Below are positions 1 through 8,592 of a stretch of DNA of 64,000 nt, piece after piece. The stretch lies in NCBI GenBank assembly GCA_905221605.1, contig CAJNDS010002090.1, positions 473,545 through 537,544 on the forward strand. The letters are read 5' to 3'. Numbering within the stretch: position 1 is the first letter of the stretch; every line of letters starts with the position of its first letter. This stretch comes from Symbiodinium natans. Its lineage: Eukaryota; Sar; Dinophyceae; Suessiales; Symbiodiniaceae. A program made the position numbers and the translations under genes. Under the pieces are notes generated by a model. That model did no database searches and was not told the origin of the DNA. It saw nothing but the letters and a program-made list of their open reading frames with translations.

Positions 1-60
1 TAAAAACATAACAAACAATTAACAACGTAGCACAATAGCAGCAATTCAGCAAATCGAAAA

Positions 61-110
61 CGACGACGACGACGGCGGCGGCGACGGCGACGACGACGAC
101 GACATTATTT
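61..110. repeat. GAC/GGC trinucleotide microsatellite
   Basis: The sequence is an almost uninterrupted run of GAC and GGC triplets. It is ordinary simple sequence, with no gene attached to it that I can see. Confidence 0.9.
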
Positions 111-2090
111 TAAACTCATTGCGGGCGAGTGAGAACTGCCTTTGGCACCTGTTTGCAGTAAAAAATTGGAGATTCACAGTCCAGCCACTGAGAGCTAAAC
201 ATCAAAGCAAAGCACGCCCAGGCTAGGAACACGAGCCCTGCTGGAGCCCTGCGATCGCAGTAACATGCGCCGAGGCCCAGGGCTATCCCTGCCACGAGCT
301 TAAATCGAGGAATCCAGAATTCACAAGGGGGAGAGGTGGAGGAGGTGGAAGGCGAAGGAGACAAATCTTTGGAAAGCATTATGTTACTTCTTGCTTTGCG
401 GGGTTTTGGGAGGTGGTTGTTGAAGGGTTCACTGCTACCCTTCCGGGGAGCTTGTTTTTGTGGTCGTTGTTTTTTTGGGTCTCTGTGAGATTTGGTTGGG
501 CCCGCGTGCGCAATGCAGGTTCATCAGTTCTACCGATACTGCCATTTTGGTCTAGGATTACGGGCCGGGTGAATTTAGCATTCAGGGTTAGAATTTGCAT
601 GATTATGGGCTATTTTAGTTTGAGATTGAGGTCTTTAAGAATTTCGGGGTGTGAGGGTCTAGGGTCTTAGGCAAACCCCACCATAACATGAATGTTAACC
701 CTTTCTTTTGGGCCTAGGGTCCTAGGGGCCTAGGGAGCGCGGCGATTAGGAGATCGAAGCAGAGAACGCCGATCCTGGTTACTTCCTTTTGCGACACTCA
801 GACCTTCCAGATTTCATACCCCTGTGCCCTTGTAAGGCATAAGGCCCTATACTCTTAACACCCCAAGCCCTATAAACCGAAACTGTAGACTTTTTAGGAT
901 GTGCCGCGTTGCGGTATGATGGACGATATTTATGTTCAACGTTGCCATGGCTTGAAGCTCCATGACTAGTTCTCGGGAGGCCCCTAGAATACTAGAAGTG
1001 ATTATATGTGTATAGTGTATAGTTCCTTTTCTTAAAACTTCATGTGTAGCTAGCCATGGCTCTTCAAGTAGGGTTCTCTTCAAGGCGCTAATGCAATTCA
1101 GGGTGTAGGAACCTACATCCCTCTGCCTTGCATGGTGCAACAGAGAGAACCCAAGTCCGTGGCAAAACCAACGCGCTAACTCAGGGCGGCATGCCCTGGG
1201 AGGGAAACTCACACTTGCTTTAAAAGCCTTGCTGACCTCCGTGGTCTTTGGGCTTTGGGCGGTTTGGGGTTGAGAGTGCCGGAGTCGGAGATGCCTTTGA
1301 GACGCTGGAATTGCCCCGACTCTGCCCCTAAACCTTCACATGCTGGGCGCAGCCGGCTGTGAAGTTGAGGACGAGCCTGTCGAGCCTCCGACTTTGCTGC
1401 GGCGAAGTGTCCGTGTAGGCCGGCCTGAGGTTATTCAGCACTGCTGTGGTTTGGGGAGCGCGTGTGCAGAGCTCTTTTCGGTTGGTGATGCATGTGAGTG
1501 AGGGTGTGTGTTTGTGTCGAGGTCGTGGCAAGAAGAAGGAATCCCAGTTTGAACCCTAAACGGCTATCAGCCAACCCTACCTAGACTAGCCTGTATACAA
1601 TTCCAAACAGCATAATTACGACTGTTGTTCCTACTGGCGGATTAGGGCATCAACCCTCCACCATCACAACCCTCCTTCCAAAGCCCAATGATTCAGCATT
1701 CACAAGGGGCATTCTCTAGCCTGAAGATCTGTGTGTCTCACCCCGGGGCCGGCGAGGCCCCATGAAAATGTCAGTCCTGTCGGGAATCGTCCGTCCAAGT
1801 TGAGATTTTGGGTCACAGAGCTCGATTTCCACCAGGGGTCGTCGTTGGGTCAGGTCTGGCATCAGATGATGTCCCCAAACCTGAAGTACAAATAAGTACA
1901 AGCAATACTGTCATGTATTCTTGAATTTCAACTCCAAGGTGGCGCATCTTGAGGAATAGGCCGCATCTTCCCTAGCGCAGTACTTGACCTAAAGCATCAG
2001 CTTTGCCTGTCGGACGTGGAGGTTGACCTGCAAGACCTGGTGGTTGGAGCCATGAAAGACGTCTAAGTCTTGCCGCCCTGAGAAGTAGGT
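111..2090. other. No recognisable gene
   Basis: Only short reading frames of 60-120 codons occur, on both strands, with no recognisable protein. Scattered TTAGGG/CCTAGGG-like words occur near 690-740. Nothing here supports a gene. Confidence 0.5.
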
Positions 2091-2097
2091 GTAGCCT

Positions 2098-2222
2098 GAA
2101 CCCTAACAGAAAACAGCCGAACCCCACAAATCCCTAAGACGTGACAATAACAGGGCAAACCCAAAACCCTAAAGGAGGATGCCAAGCCCCGATAAAACCC
2201 TAAAGTGTGCAACAAACAAGAA
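2098..2222. repeat. CCCTAA-based dispersed repeat, copy 1
   Basis: This block shares an ordered string of landmarks with copies at 3263-3440 and 3663-3791: a CCCTAAGACGTGA word, a CAGGGCAA word, AAAACCCTAAAGGA, a GATGCCAA word, and CCCTAAAGTGTGCAA. The shared order and spacing show one repeat family, not independent telomere-like noise. The CCCTAA words recur every 15-30 bases between unique spacers. Confidence 0.75.
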
Positions 2223-2249
2223 AAATCTAGTGCCGGATAACCCCACATC

Positions 2250-2420
2250 TCTATTCTTTCTGGCGCCGTGCGTGTGTGTGGCACCGCGCGTGTAGAGCGA
2301 AGAGATAACGCGCAATGTGAATGCGCGGAACGCAACATGTCGTTAAACATTGTGTCTGCGTGCTTGCGTGTGCACGCGCGTGTCTCTGTGTGTGTTTGTG
2401 TGTTTGATCCCCGTGGTTTT
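2250..2420. repeat. Degenerate TG/CG-rich simple sequence
   Basis: The stretch is rich in alternating GTGTGCG and TGTGTG words. Reading frames across it on both strands are products of this composition. Confidence 0.6.
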
Positions 2421-2909
2421 GGTAAAGGCAGTGAGGCCGCGGTTCGTGTAGGTTCGTTTCGGTTTCCGGTGCATTCTCTTGAACGGTTCCGGTTCATGCG
2501 GCTCGCTGTGGCTTCACCTCCATCCCGCCTCACCCAGCCCAATCGGCTTTTGCAGCACGTCGCTCTTGCCACAGCCATCCTCCGCATATCGTTGAGGGGC
2601 ACTCGCTAGAAGAAAGTACTGGAGTGGCAAAGCGAGGATGGAGATGGATGGGCGGGCCTGCGGGGGCAGGATGGGCTGCTGGAGGGCTGGATGGAGGGGG
2701 CTTGGGCTGGCAAAACAGCAGGCATCAAATGAAGCCGCAAGGCCCCAATTCGGGCTGGTTTGGTTGGAGGGGTTTAAGGGCTTTACGGCCTTGGCTTGAG
2801 GTTCGGTTCCATGGCGGTTCGTGTTTGTCGCAGTTTCGGCGGTTCGCGGTTCGCGTTGACGGTTCCTTTGCGCGCGCGGTTCCTGGCGGTTCGGTTCGCG
2901 GCTTTCCTG

Positions 2910-3085
2910 TAAAGGCGTTGAAGCGCCCGGGATTTGATCCCCATGGTTTGTGCGAAGGTTTTTGAAGCTTCTGGAATTTGATCCCCATGGTTTTGCAAAG
3001 GCTTTGAAGCACCCGGAATTTGATCCCCATGGTTCTTTCGAAGGTTGTGAAGCACCCAGATTTGGATCGCCATGGTTTTTTGGCG
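2910..3085. repeat. 43-bp tandem repeat, four units
   Basis: The word TTGATCCCCATGG recurs at about 2934, 2978, 3020 and 3063 (the last as TTGGATCGCCATGG), a period of 42-44 bases. Each unit continues with a GAAGG/AAAGGCTTTGAAGC segment. A related single unit lies near 2404. Overlapping reading frames on both strands contain repeated peptides that follow from the repeat. Confidence 0.85.
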
Positions 3086-3134
3086 AGGGTCTCCTCAGTA
3101 AGATGAAGCTGCGTCAGGTGTTTATGCTTTCTTC

Positions 3135-3189
3135 GGGGCCGCCCAAACAACGAGCATCATGAGCATCAGTGGGTTGTTTGGGCGGCCCC
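3135..3189. repeat. Hairpin with perfect 17-bp arms
   Basis: The arm GGGGCCGCCCAAACAAC at 3135-3151 is exactly reverse-complementary to 3173-3189, around a 21-base loop. The right part also belongs to a larger inverted repeat paired with 3510-3578. Confidence 0.9.
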
Positions 3190-3578
3190 AAAAGCAAAAA
3201 TCACCTCCTGTAAACGTACAAAAGGCGTGCAAAAATGAGGCAAGCCCTGGACCCCAGAAGACGGCAAGCCCTGGACCCCCTAAACCCTAAAAGAAGACAG
3301 CTGATCCCTGCAACCCTGCAAAACCCTAAGACGTGAAAGTACCAGGGCAAGCCAAAACCCTAAAGGAAGATGCCAAACCCTAAGCCTTAAACCCTAAAGT
3401 GTGCAAAAAGAAGTAAAACCCTAAACTGTGCAAACAAAAAGAGTAAGAAGCCAAGGCCCAAGCACTCTAAAGTGGGCAAAAACACCTGATGCAGACCTTC
3501 ATTCCAAATGTTTACAGGAGGTGTTTTTGCTTTGGGGGCCACCCAAACAACCCACTGATGCTCATGATGCTTGTTGTT
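3147..3578. repeat. MITE-like unit bounded by ~69-bp inverted repeats
   Basis: Bases 3147-3215 and 3510-3578 are imperfect reverse complements. Shared landmarks include GAGCATCATGAGCATCAG against CTGATGCTCATGATGC, and CCTCCTGTAAAC against GTTTACAGGAGG. They flank about 295 bases holding a copy of the CCCTAA repeat. This is the shape of a small non-autonomous inverted-repeat element, but I see no clear target-site duplication. Confidence 0.65.
3263..3440. repeat. CCCTAA-based dispersed repeat, copy 2
   Basis: This copy has the same ordered landmarks as copy 1, plus a leading GCAAGCCCTGGACCCCC segment and the AAGAAGACAGCTGA segment that it shares with copy 3. Confidence 0.8.
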
Positions 3579-3662
3579 TGTGTAAAAAGAAGTAAAACCC
3601 TAAAGTGTGCAAACCAAAAGAGAAAGAGACCAAGGCCCGGAAAAAACCCTAAAGTGTGCAAA

Positions 3663-3791
3663 AAGACGGCAAGCCCTGGACCCCCTTAAACCCTAAAAGA
3701 AGACAGCTGAACCCTGCAAAACCCTAAGACGTGAAAGTAACGCGGCAAGGCCAAAAACCTGAGCCCCTATAAAACCCTAAAGTGTGCAAAA
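3663..3791. repeat. CCCTAA-based dispersed repeat, copy 3
   Basis: It is closely similar to copy 2 through GCAAGCCCTGGACCCCC, AAGAAGACAGCTGA, CCTGCAAAACCCTAAGACG and CCCTAAAGTGTGCAAAA. Its flank at 3590-3660 carries the same AAGTAAAACCCTAAAGTG words. Confidence 0.8.
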
Positions 3792-3879
3792 GAAGAGCAA
3801 GCCCTGTTACCCGACAAGAGGGGAAGGCCTGAGATGTCCCAATTGAGAGTGGTGTTTTTTGAGCATTCGCAAACGGACG

Positions 3880-4035
3880 GATGTCACAAGTAAATGTCGC
3901 GATCCACTCTCGAGAAAAAACGCGTTTCCAAAACAACAGATGTCACAAGTGAGACTGGCCAGATGTCACAAGCGAGACGCCTCCCTGGAGATGTCACAAG
4001 TGAGACTGGAGAGATGTCACAAGCGAGAGTCCTCT
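3880..4035. repeat. GATGTCACAAG tandem repeat
   Basis: GATGTCACAAG occurs at 3880, 3939, 3962, 3990 and 4013. The last four form a two-step pattern (23/28/23 bases) in which AAGTGAGACTGG alternates with AAGCGAGA. The pattern indicates duplication of a ~51-base dimer. Confidence 0.85.
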
Positions 4036-4604
4036 CCTTGGGTTCGCCAACTAGCACGACGTCAGCACAACTTCGCTTTCCAAATGTTGCAAATTCCCGA
4101 CTGGGCCGCTGCTGTCGTTAAATGGTGTCCAGAAAGTAACTGGCAAACAAACTTTGCTTCGCAACTACATCGTCGACCCGGTCGCCCGCTGACAAAGTGG
4201 GATGATCGACTCGGCAGTTTTGCAGCCTTCAATTGTCCTGCAGTGAATATGTAGACTGATACTGCTGGAACAGCCAATTGGCCACCCGCAGCAAACCGTT
4301 ACTTGCGAATGTATAGACCGAGTCGTGCCAACACTCAAGCACGCCCCCATCCCCCATGTCCTTTTAGGACCGTGGTCCATGAGTTGCAGTGACAATCTGA
4401 CTTTCACGTGGACCCGAACGGACGACAGCGAAAGCGAAAACCCAGCTTTGGAGGCAACGCCAACGCTCTCTGTCGGCAGATTTTCAGGGCAGCTGCTGGC
4501 TTCCATGGATTCGTCGGAGCTTCAGACATACTTTGGCACGTGAGCGTTTGTATGAACTGCTCTACAAAGCCGTGCTAGTACAACGTTAAGAAAAGAGGGG
4601 TTTC

Positions 4605-4780
4605 ACCTTAAACCCTAAACCCTAAACCCTCATCTCCTCTTTCTCATTCCACAAGACATGTAAGATCAACTACGGGGGTAGAGCGGGGCTCGGGCAATGG
4701 CAGGTTTAAGGCTGCTCGACCCCGGTCACCGCACATCTCACCCCAATCCACCCCTAACCTTCAACCCTAAACCCTAATCT
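4605..4780. repeat. Interstitial CCCTAAA repeats
   Basis: Perfect CCCTAAA units lie at 4608-4632 (about 3.5 units), and two more near 4763-4778. They match the TTTAGGG-type telomere motif, C-rich strand on plus. They are too short to be a chromosome end. Confidence 0.85.
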
Positions 4781-5109
4781 CCACCCACCCTTCCTGATCG
4801 AAGCCAAATTCGAGAGCATAAGCCCTGCCCGGAGAGAACGCCCGACGCAGGCCTGGCATGCCCATCTGTATCCAGAGTCCATACAGTCCACGTGTGGTGC
4901 GCGGCGACTTGCAGAGTGCCTTATTGAGCAAAATGAAAGGAACATGAGAGTTGGTTTTGGGGTTTGGGGGTTTAGGGCTTAGACTTTCCACCCCGAACCT
5001 GAACCTGAATATGGTTCAGGGTTTTGGGTCAAGTGGTTGGGATGCAGGCTTTGCAGAGAAGGCTTGTAGAGAGGAGTTGCAGGCCAAACAAGGTTGGGGG
5101 CCCTAGGAT

Positions 5110-5540
5110 CTGGGGGTGGGAGGGGGGAGGGGGGGGGGTAGGGGGTCGAGGGAGGGGAGGACAACAGACGAAACCCTAAACCCCGAACCCTAAACCCAAA
5201 AACTCCAGAGCTCTTGAAGCCCTCCCTAAACCCCAAGCCTTGGAGCTCTAAACCCAACATGGCAGCTTCAAAATGACTTCGGGTTTAGGGTTTAGGGAAT
5301 TGTGCTTCGGTGAAACTCTAAGCTGCTGTAAGCCCTTTCGGGTTTAGGGGTTCCGGGCCCCTAGACTCCCCTGGGGCAGGTTTTCTGAAATCGCTGCCCG
5401 GTACTGCTCACCTGACTTAAGGCTTTTAGGGCGTTTGGGGGTTTTGAGACTTTTAGGGCTTATAGGGCTCATAGGGTTTACAGGGTTCATAGGGTTTATG
5501 GGGTTTGTAGGGTTTACAGGGTTTGTAGGGCACTTAAAAT
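5110..5540. repeat. G-tract and degenerate telomere-like repeats
   Basis: A G-rich tract at 5116-5160 is followed by CCCTAAAC words at 5171-5200, by GGGTTTAGGGTTTAGGG at 5280-5297, and then by a degenerate 9-10 bp series of TAGGGTTTA-like units from about 5440 to 5535. The orientation flips from C-rich to G-rich on plus within the block. A minus-strand Pro/Asn-repeat reading frame here is only a translation of the repeat. Confidence 0.8.
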
Positions 5541-7264
5541 GCATTTAGGGTAAGATTTCCAAATTATTTATAGGGCATTTGTAGTGTCTAGGGTTTTAAG
5601 GGTTTAGGCTTTAGGGCTAAGGGTCTGGGGGCTTGTGCGCGTTTCTGTTGGATTCTGGGATTTCGAGTTTGTCATGGGGGGTGGCTTCAAAGCTCAAGCC
5701 AGAAGCGGGGCAGGCATGCAGAACCAAATTACCCCCAACCGCTGGCAAGTCGCACGAGTGAACTTTAAACCCTACCTAGGTGTCGACAAGCTCCTTCGGA
5801 GCATCAGCCCGCTAGGCTGACGATGGGAAAAAGCCGGAGCGTCACCCCTGAACGCCTTGAACGCCCTCCTTGGACTCGCAACCGTGTCATTGCAGGCCTT
5901 GTTGCTATGGAGCACCAGCTGCTCATAGTCCTGGACTTGCAGGACTGGGCCCGGCCTTGGCACAGCAGGGCTGGATGTTTGGGGTTTACGGTTATATAAA
6001 ATGCATGGATAAGCCAAAAGCCCTCAAAGCACTTGTTGGGCGAAGCCTGGGTGCCCGGCGGCACGTCCTGCTTCACGGAGGATGTCTCGATACCAAGGCC
6101 TTAGGGCATTTAGGGCACTCAGAAGAAGTTCAGGGTGGCCGCCCTTTTAGGGTGCACGGGCGCTTGGAAACGACTGAGAGGTTATCGTCCCTCTTCCCTG
6201 GAACAAGAAGGATTATACAAAAGACTCTGGCAATCTGGGACAAAAAGAAGCCCCATTTGAGGAAATTCCCTATGTAGCTGCATGGCACTGGGGTTTAAGC
6301 CTGTGAGGGGTGTAAGGCTGCTGTCGGAACCACGAAAACCCCTTCCTTGAAACCCCTTTGAAAAAACCCGCGGTGTGGGCCGAGGTCGCGGCTATCTCTG
6401 GATCCCGTAACAGGCAGGATAGTTAGACGGCCGGTGCAGGGAAACGGAAGCTTCCGAGCCGAGATGCTTTCCGTGACTATCACCTTCTGGGGCTGTGAAA
6501 TGGAATGGGAAATGGAGGGGCGCTGTGGGTTCAAACGGGCAGACGGAGAGAGGTAATCTCGAAAGGTGCCCGAAACTGGTCCACAGGCCTACAGCAATGT
6601 GGGGGTTCTCAATCTTCGCGTTGGCTTAGAGATGCTTTTACCTGGCTGATGGTGTTGAATTTCGGCCTTTATTCAAACGACCCAACTAGCTGCAGAATCC
6701 ATCAACCTATGCACAAATAGGAAAGCCCTAAACCTATGAAGCCCACATCTGCACCAATCAACATTTACAGGACCTGTGAACCCTTGAACAACCACCTCCC
6801 AAAACCCCGCAAAGCAAGAAGTAACATAATGCTTGAATGTTTTAGAACTCTACACTGACACCCTATACAATGCAAGACCCTAACAGAACTGAACGGCTTC
6901 GTCTAGCATCTGCGGCTGCTGCCTCTTGCGCCAAGCGTTCTTCGTAAGCTTTCTTGGCTGCAGCTTCCCTGGCCAAACGCTCCTTCTCAGCCTTCTTGGC
7001 GGCCCTTCTGGAGCAAAAAGCTTTTGCAGGGCGCTGAGAAGGCTCAGGCGAAGGGGGGCTCAGTGTTTTCAGGGTTTCGAGGCTAAAGTGGAGGGTTCAA
7101 GGGTCTCGAGCGCTGTAGGCAGTAGCCAAGTCAGTCCTCTTTCGCCGCTTGCTGATGCATATAGATGCATCATATAAGTCAACCCCACCCGTGCATGGTT
7201 CGCTGCTTGAGCCTTCAGGGCGCTCTTCGCCTAAGCGCCCCGCAGATCCATGATGCTTAGGTTC
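5541..7264. other. No recognisable gene
   Basis: Short overlapping frames on both strands show no family resemblance. Isolated TTTAGGG-like words continue to about 5615. Confidence 0.5.
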
Positions 7265-7290
7265 CTCAATCTTGAATAAAGAATGTAGTA

Positions 7291-7512
7291 ATGGAAAACG
7301 TATTTTTTTCTGTAAATCATCGTTGTGTGTTATGTGGGAAGGTTATTGATAAATACATTTTTTGGAGCCGGCACCTGAATATCAAAATACATAAGCAGAA
7401 GATGGAAGAAATAGAACGAGAAAGAGAAATTATGAAAGTTATGAATAACACAGATAAATTGAGAGAGCTAGAAGAGAGATTGGAAAACGTAATTGTTAGT
7501 TATAGGATTTAA
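7291..7512 (+). CDS. Small C2H2 zinc-finger-like coiled-coil protein
   Basis: This 73-residue frame starts at an ATG inside the AT-rich island. Cys12 and Cys15 with His28 and His34 give C-x2-C-x12-H-x5-H, the spacing of a classical C2H2 zinc finger. The rest, residues 35-70, is highly charged with an EEIEREREI segment and LRELEERLE heptads, so a short coiled coil is likely. A nucleic-acid-binding role is plausible from the finger alone, but I do not recognise a family. It is the first frame of the island and lacks the repeated upstream block that precedes the next ones. Its codons are AT-rich, unlike the surroundings. It may be the truncated end of a larger gene, since the island boundary is about 25 bases upstream. 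Confidence 0.5.
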   Translation: MENVFFSVNHRCVLCGKVIDKYIFWSRHLNIKIHKQKMEEIEREREIMKVMNNTDKLRELEERLENVIVSYRI

Positions 7513-7515
7513 AGG

Positions 7516-7565
7516 GGTCTTAGGAGAAAAGGGGCTTAAAGAGAAAGCGATATATAATATTAGAG
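7516..7565 (+). promoter_or_regulatory. Repeated upstream block, copy 1
   Basis: This block runs from GGTCTTAGGAG through GGGGCTTAAAGAGAA to TATATAATATTAGA and ends one base before the ATG at 7567. It matches 7896-7944 apart from a few substitutions and one extra A. Its conservation against decayed coding sequence, and its position immediately before start codons, suggest a promoter with a very short leader. Confidence 0.65.
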
Positions 7566-7566
7566 A

Positions 7567-7659
7567 ATGACGTCAGATGAAGAAGAATGTTTTATGTGTA
7601 AACATATTCAAAAGTATTCTGTGAAGCGACAAAAAAACTACCTGAAAACATTTGCTTAA
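7567..7659 (+). CDS. 30-aa CxxC peptide, member of island family
   Basis: ATG follows the repeated upstream block directly. The frame has Cys8 and Cys11 in ECFMCKHIQK, followed by a basic tail. The frame after the second block copy also has its first CxxC seven residues after a Met, in NCLKCQKIQK. The two therefore look like paralogous protein starts, this one cut short by a stop. Function is unknown; CxxC suggests metal binding. It could be a truncated pseudogene of a longer protein. Confidence 0.45.
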   Translation: MTSDEEECFMCKHIQKYSVKRQKNYLKTFA

Positions 7660-7667
7660 CAATTGCA

Positions 7668-7865
7668 ATGATGGCTAGTTGTAAGAGATGTCAGATAGAG
7701 GCGGAAGGGTCGGCTATTGCTGATGAAATAAAGATATTGAAGAAGAAAAGGTCTAGAAACAGAGATATGACACTTTCTTTGGAACGTAAAGGTGAAAAAC
7801 TCCATGAACAGATGGAGCAGTTTCTTGATGACCACAGCGATATTCATAATATGTACTCACACTAG
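7668..7865 (+). CDS. Small CxxC coiled-coil protein
   Basis: This 65-residue frame starts eight bases after the preceding stop. CKRCQ at residues 5-9 repeats the CxxC-Q theme of its neighbours. Residues 20-45 are lysine/arginine-rich and the C-terminal part is a charged helix (EKLHEQMEQFLDD). The spacing suggests it may be the rest of the same gene as the preceding 30-aa frame, broken by a frameshift. No family is recognised. The stop is followed at once by the repeated 3' block at 7863-7894. Confidence 0.45.
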   Translation: MMASCKRCQIEAEGSAIADEIKILKKKRSRNRDMTLSLERKGEKLHEQMEQFLDDHSDIHNMYSH

Positions 7866-7894
7866 TTTTCATAATGCTTAATCATGAAATTAAA
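7863..7894 (+). other. Repeated gene-end block, copy 1
   Basis: A TAGTTTTCATAAT...AATCATGAAATTAAAC block follows a stop codon and immediately precedes the second upstream block. A close match lies at 8555-8588. It is probably a shared 3' untranslated or termination segment of the island's gene cassettes. Confidence 0.6.
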
Positions 7895-7895
7895 C

Positions 7896-7944
7896 GGACT
7901 TAGGAGAAAGGGGCTTAAAGAGAATGCAATATATAATATTAGAA
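7896..7944 (+). promoter_or_regulatory. Repeated upstream block, copy 2
   Basis: This is a near-identical copy of 7516-7565 with the same TATATAATATTAGA core. It is followed within 5 bases by an ATG at 7949, and by the better-aligned ATG at 7988. Confidence 0.65.
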
Positions 7945-7948
7945 GCGG

Positions 7949-8185
7949 ATGATTATGATTCCAGAGTTTATTTCATATAGAAGCAAGATGGAAGATGAAA
8001 CCAACAACTGTTTAAAATGTCAAAAGATACAGAAAATATTATCAGATAAAATGCAAATATTACCTCACAGAACAAATGAAAACATCTTCAAGTTCATTCC
8101 TTGTAAAGATGCTCCAGAATGCACACTGCAATTAAGAACGAAGCACAACATATGGAATATCACAGCGGAGGTATTCAAGAATTAA
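7949..8185 (+). CDS. CxxC protein of island family, probably truncated
   Basis: This 78-residue frame follows the second upstream block. Counting from Met14 (7988), the acidic stretch and the CLKCQKIQK motif align with the 30-aa frame at 7567, so 7988 may be the true start. Two further cysteines (CKDAPEC) lie in the second half, giving two Cys pairs that could bind zinc. The frame is AT-rich. Downstream, further open pieces in other frames continue with similar composition, which suggests that this is the first part of a frameshifted gene. Function is unknown. Confidence 0.45.
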   Translation: MIMIPEFISYRSKMEDETNNCLKCQKIQKILSDKMQILPHRTNENIFKFIPCKDAPECTLQLRTKHNIWNITAEVFKN

Positions 8186-8547
8186 AACTATATTATTTTA
8201 TAAAAAACGCGCCCATTTCCAACATATTCGCATATCAAGAAGGAAACTCTGCCAAATATCAAGATTAAGTGCGTTGGTTATGACAAAGAGACAAAGAACG
8301 CATTATTTACACGAAGGGCATTACATACAATAAAGATACCCGCAAGGAAATAAAGGAGTTCTATAGAGATGTTTAGAAGAACTTTGCACGATGAGTTTGA
8401 CATGTGGCATAGAAATAACAGCAGTGATGCATATTATCAAGCTGTTACGAGGTATTGAAAGCCTTGTTTAAACTGCTTTACAAGAACGAACATTATGAAG
8501 ATATTCTTTCTGATACATTACTAGACCTTCGTAAAACTTCGTTTTGA
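8152..8547 (+). pseudogene. Frameshifted remains of an island gene
   Basis: Successive open pieces occur in changing frames. They are an ATG frame at 8152-8268 (38 codons), an open frame without ATG at about 8210-8355, an ATG frame at 8369-8458 (29 codons), and an open frame of about 29 codons at 8458-8547 offset by one base from it. Their AT-rich codons and normal amino-acid mix (Tyr, Lys, Asn, Asp-rich) look like one ancestral coding region broken by indels. No family is recognised. Confidence 0.45.
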
Positions 8548-8554
8548 TATGTTT

Positions 8555-8588
8555 TAGTTTTCATAATAACTAAGATATGAAAATTAAA
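8555..8588 (+). other. Repeated gene-end block, copy 2
   Basis: A second copy of the TAGTTTTCATAAT...ATGAAAATTAAA block follows the last open piece. GC-rich host-like sequence starts right after it, so it marks the right edge of the island. Confidence 0.6.
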
Positions 8589-8592
8589 TGAG

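Larger units (their letters stand above)
7265..8592. other. AT-rich compact insertion, putative endogenous viral fragment
   Basis: The base composition drops abruptly to strongly AT-rich at about 7265 and returns to GC-rich at about 8590. Inside are tiny reading frames, all plus strand, with 60-150 bases or less between them. Two near-identical 50-base blocks with a TATATAATATTAGA core sit just before start codons (7516-7565, 7896-7944). Two copies of a TAGTTTTCATAAT...ATGAAA.TTAAA block follow reading frames (7863-7894, 8555-8588). Compact one-strand genes with a repeated upstream motif are typical of large DNA viruses of protists. The viral origin is inference; no hallmark gene is present. 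Confidence 0.6.

Noticed and set aside
541-556. CCATTTTGGTCTAGG resembling part of the dinoflagellate spliced leader
   Set aside because: The match is short and diverges after TTTTGG. It is not enough to claim a leader relic.
2725-3150. 141-codon minus frame with repeated peptides
   Set aside because: The repeats come from the 43-bp DNA tandem repeat. Overlapping frames show the same effect and no domain is present.
3880-4035. Possible CRISPR-like array
   Set aside because: Repeats are only 11 bases with uneven, partly repeated spacers, in eukaryotic-type DNA.
5344-5544. Minus-strand Asn-Pro repeat peptide
   Set aside because: It is a translation of degenerate telomere-like repeats.
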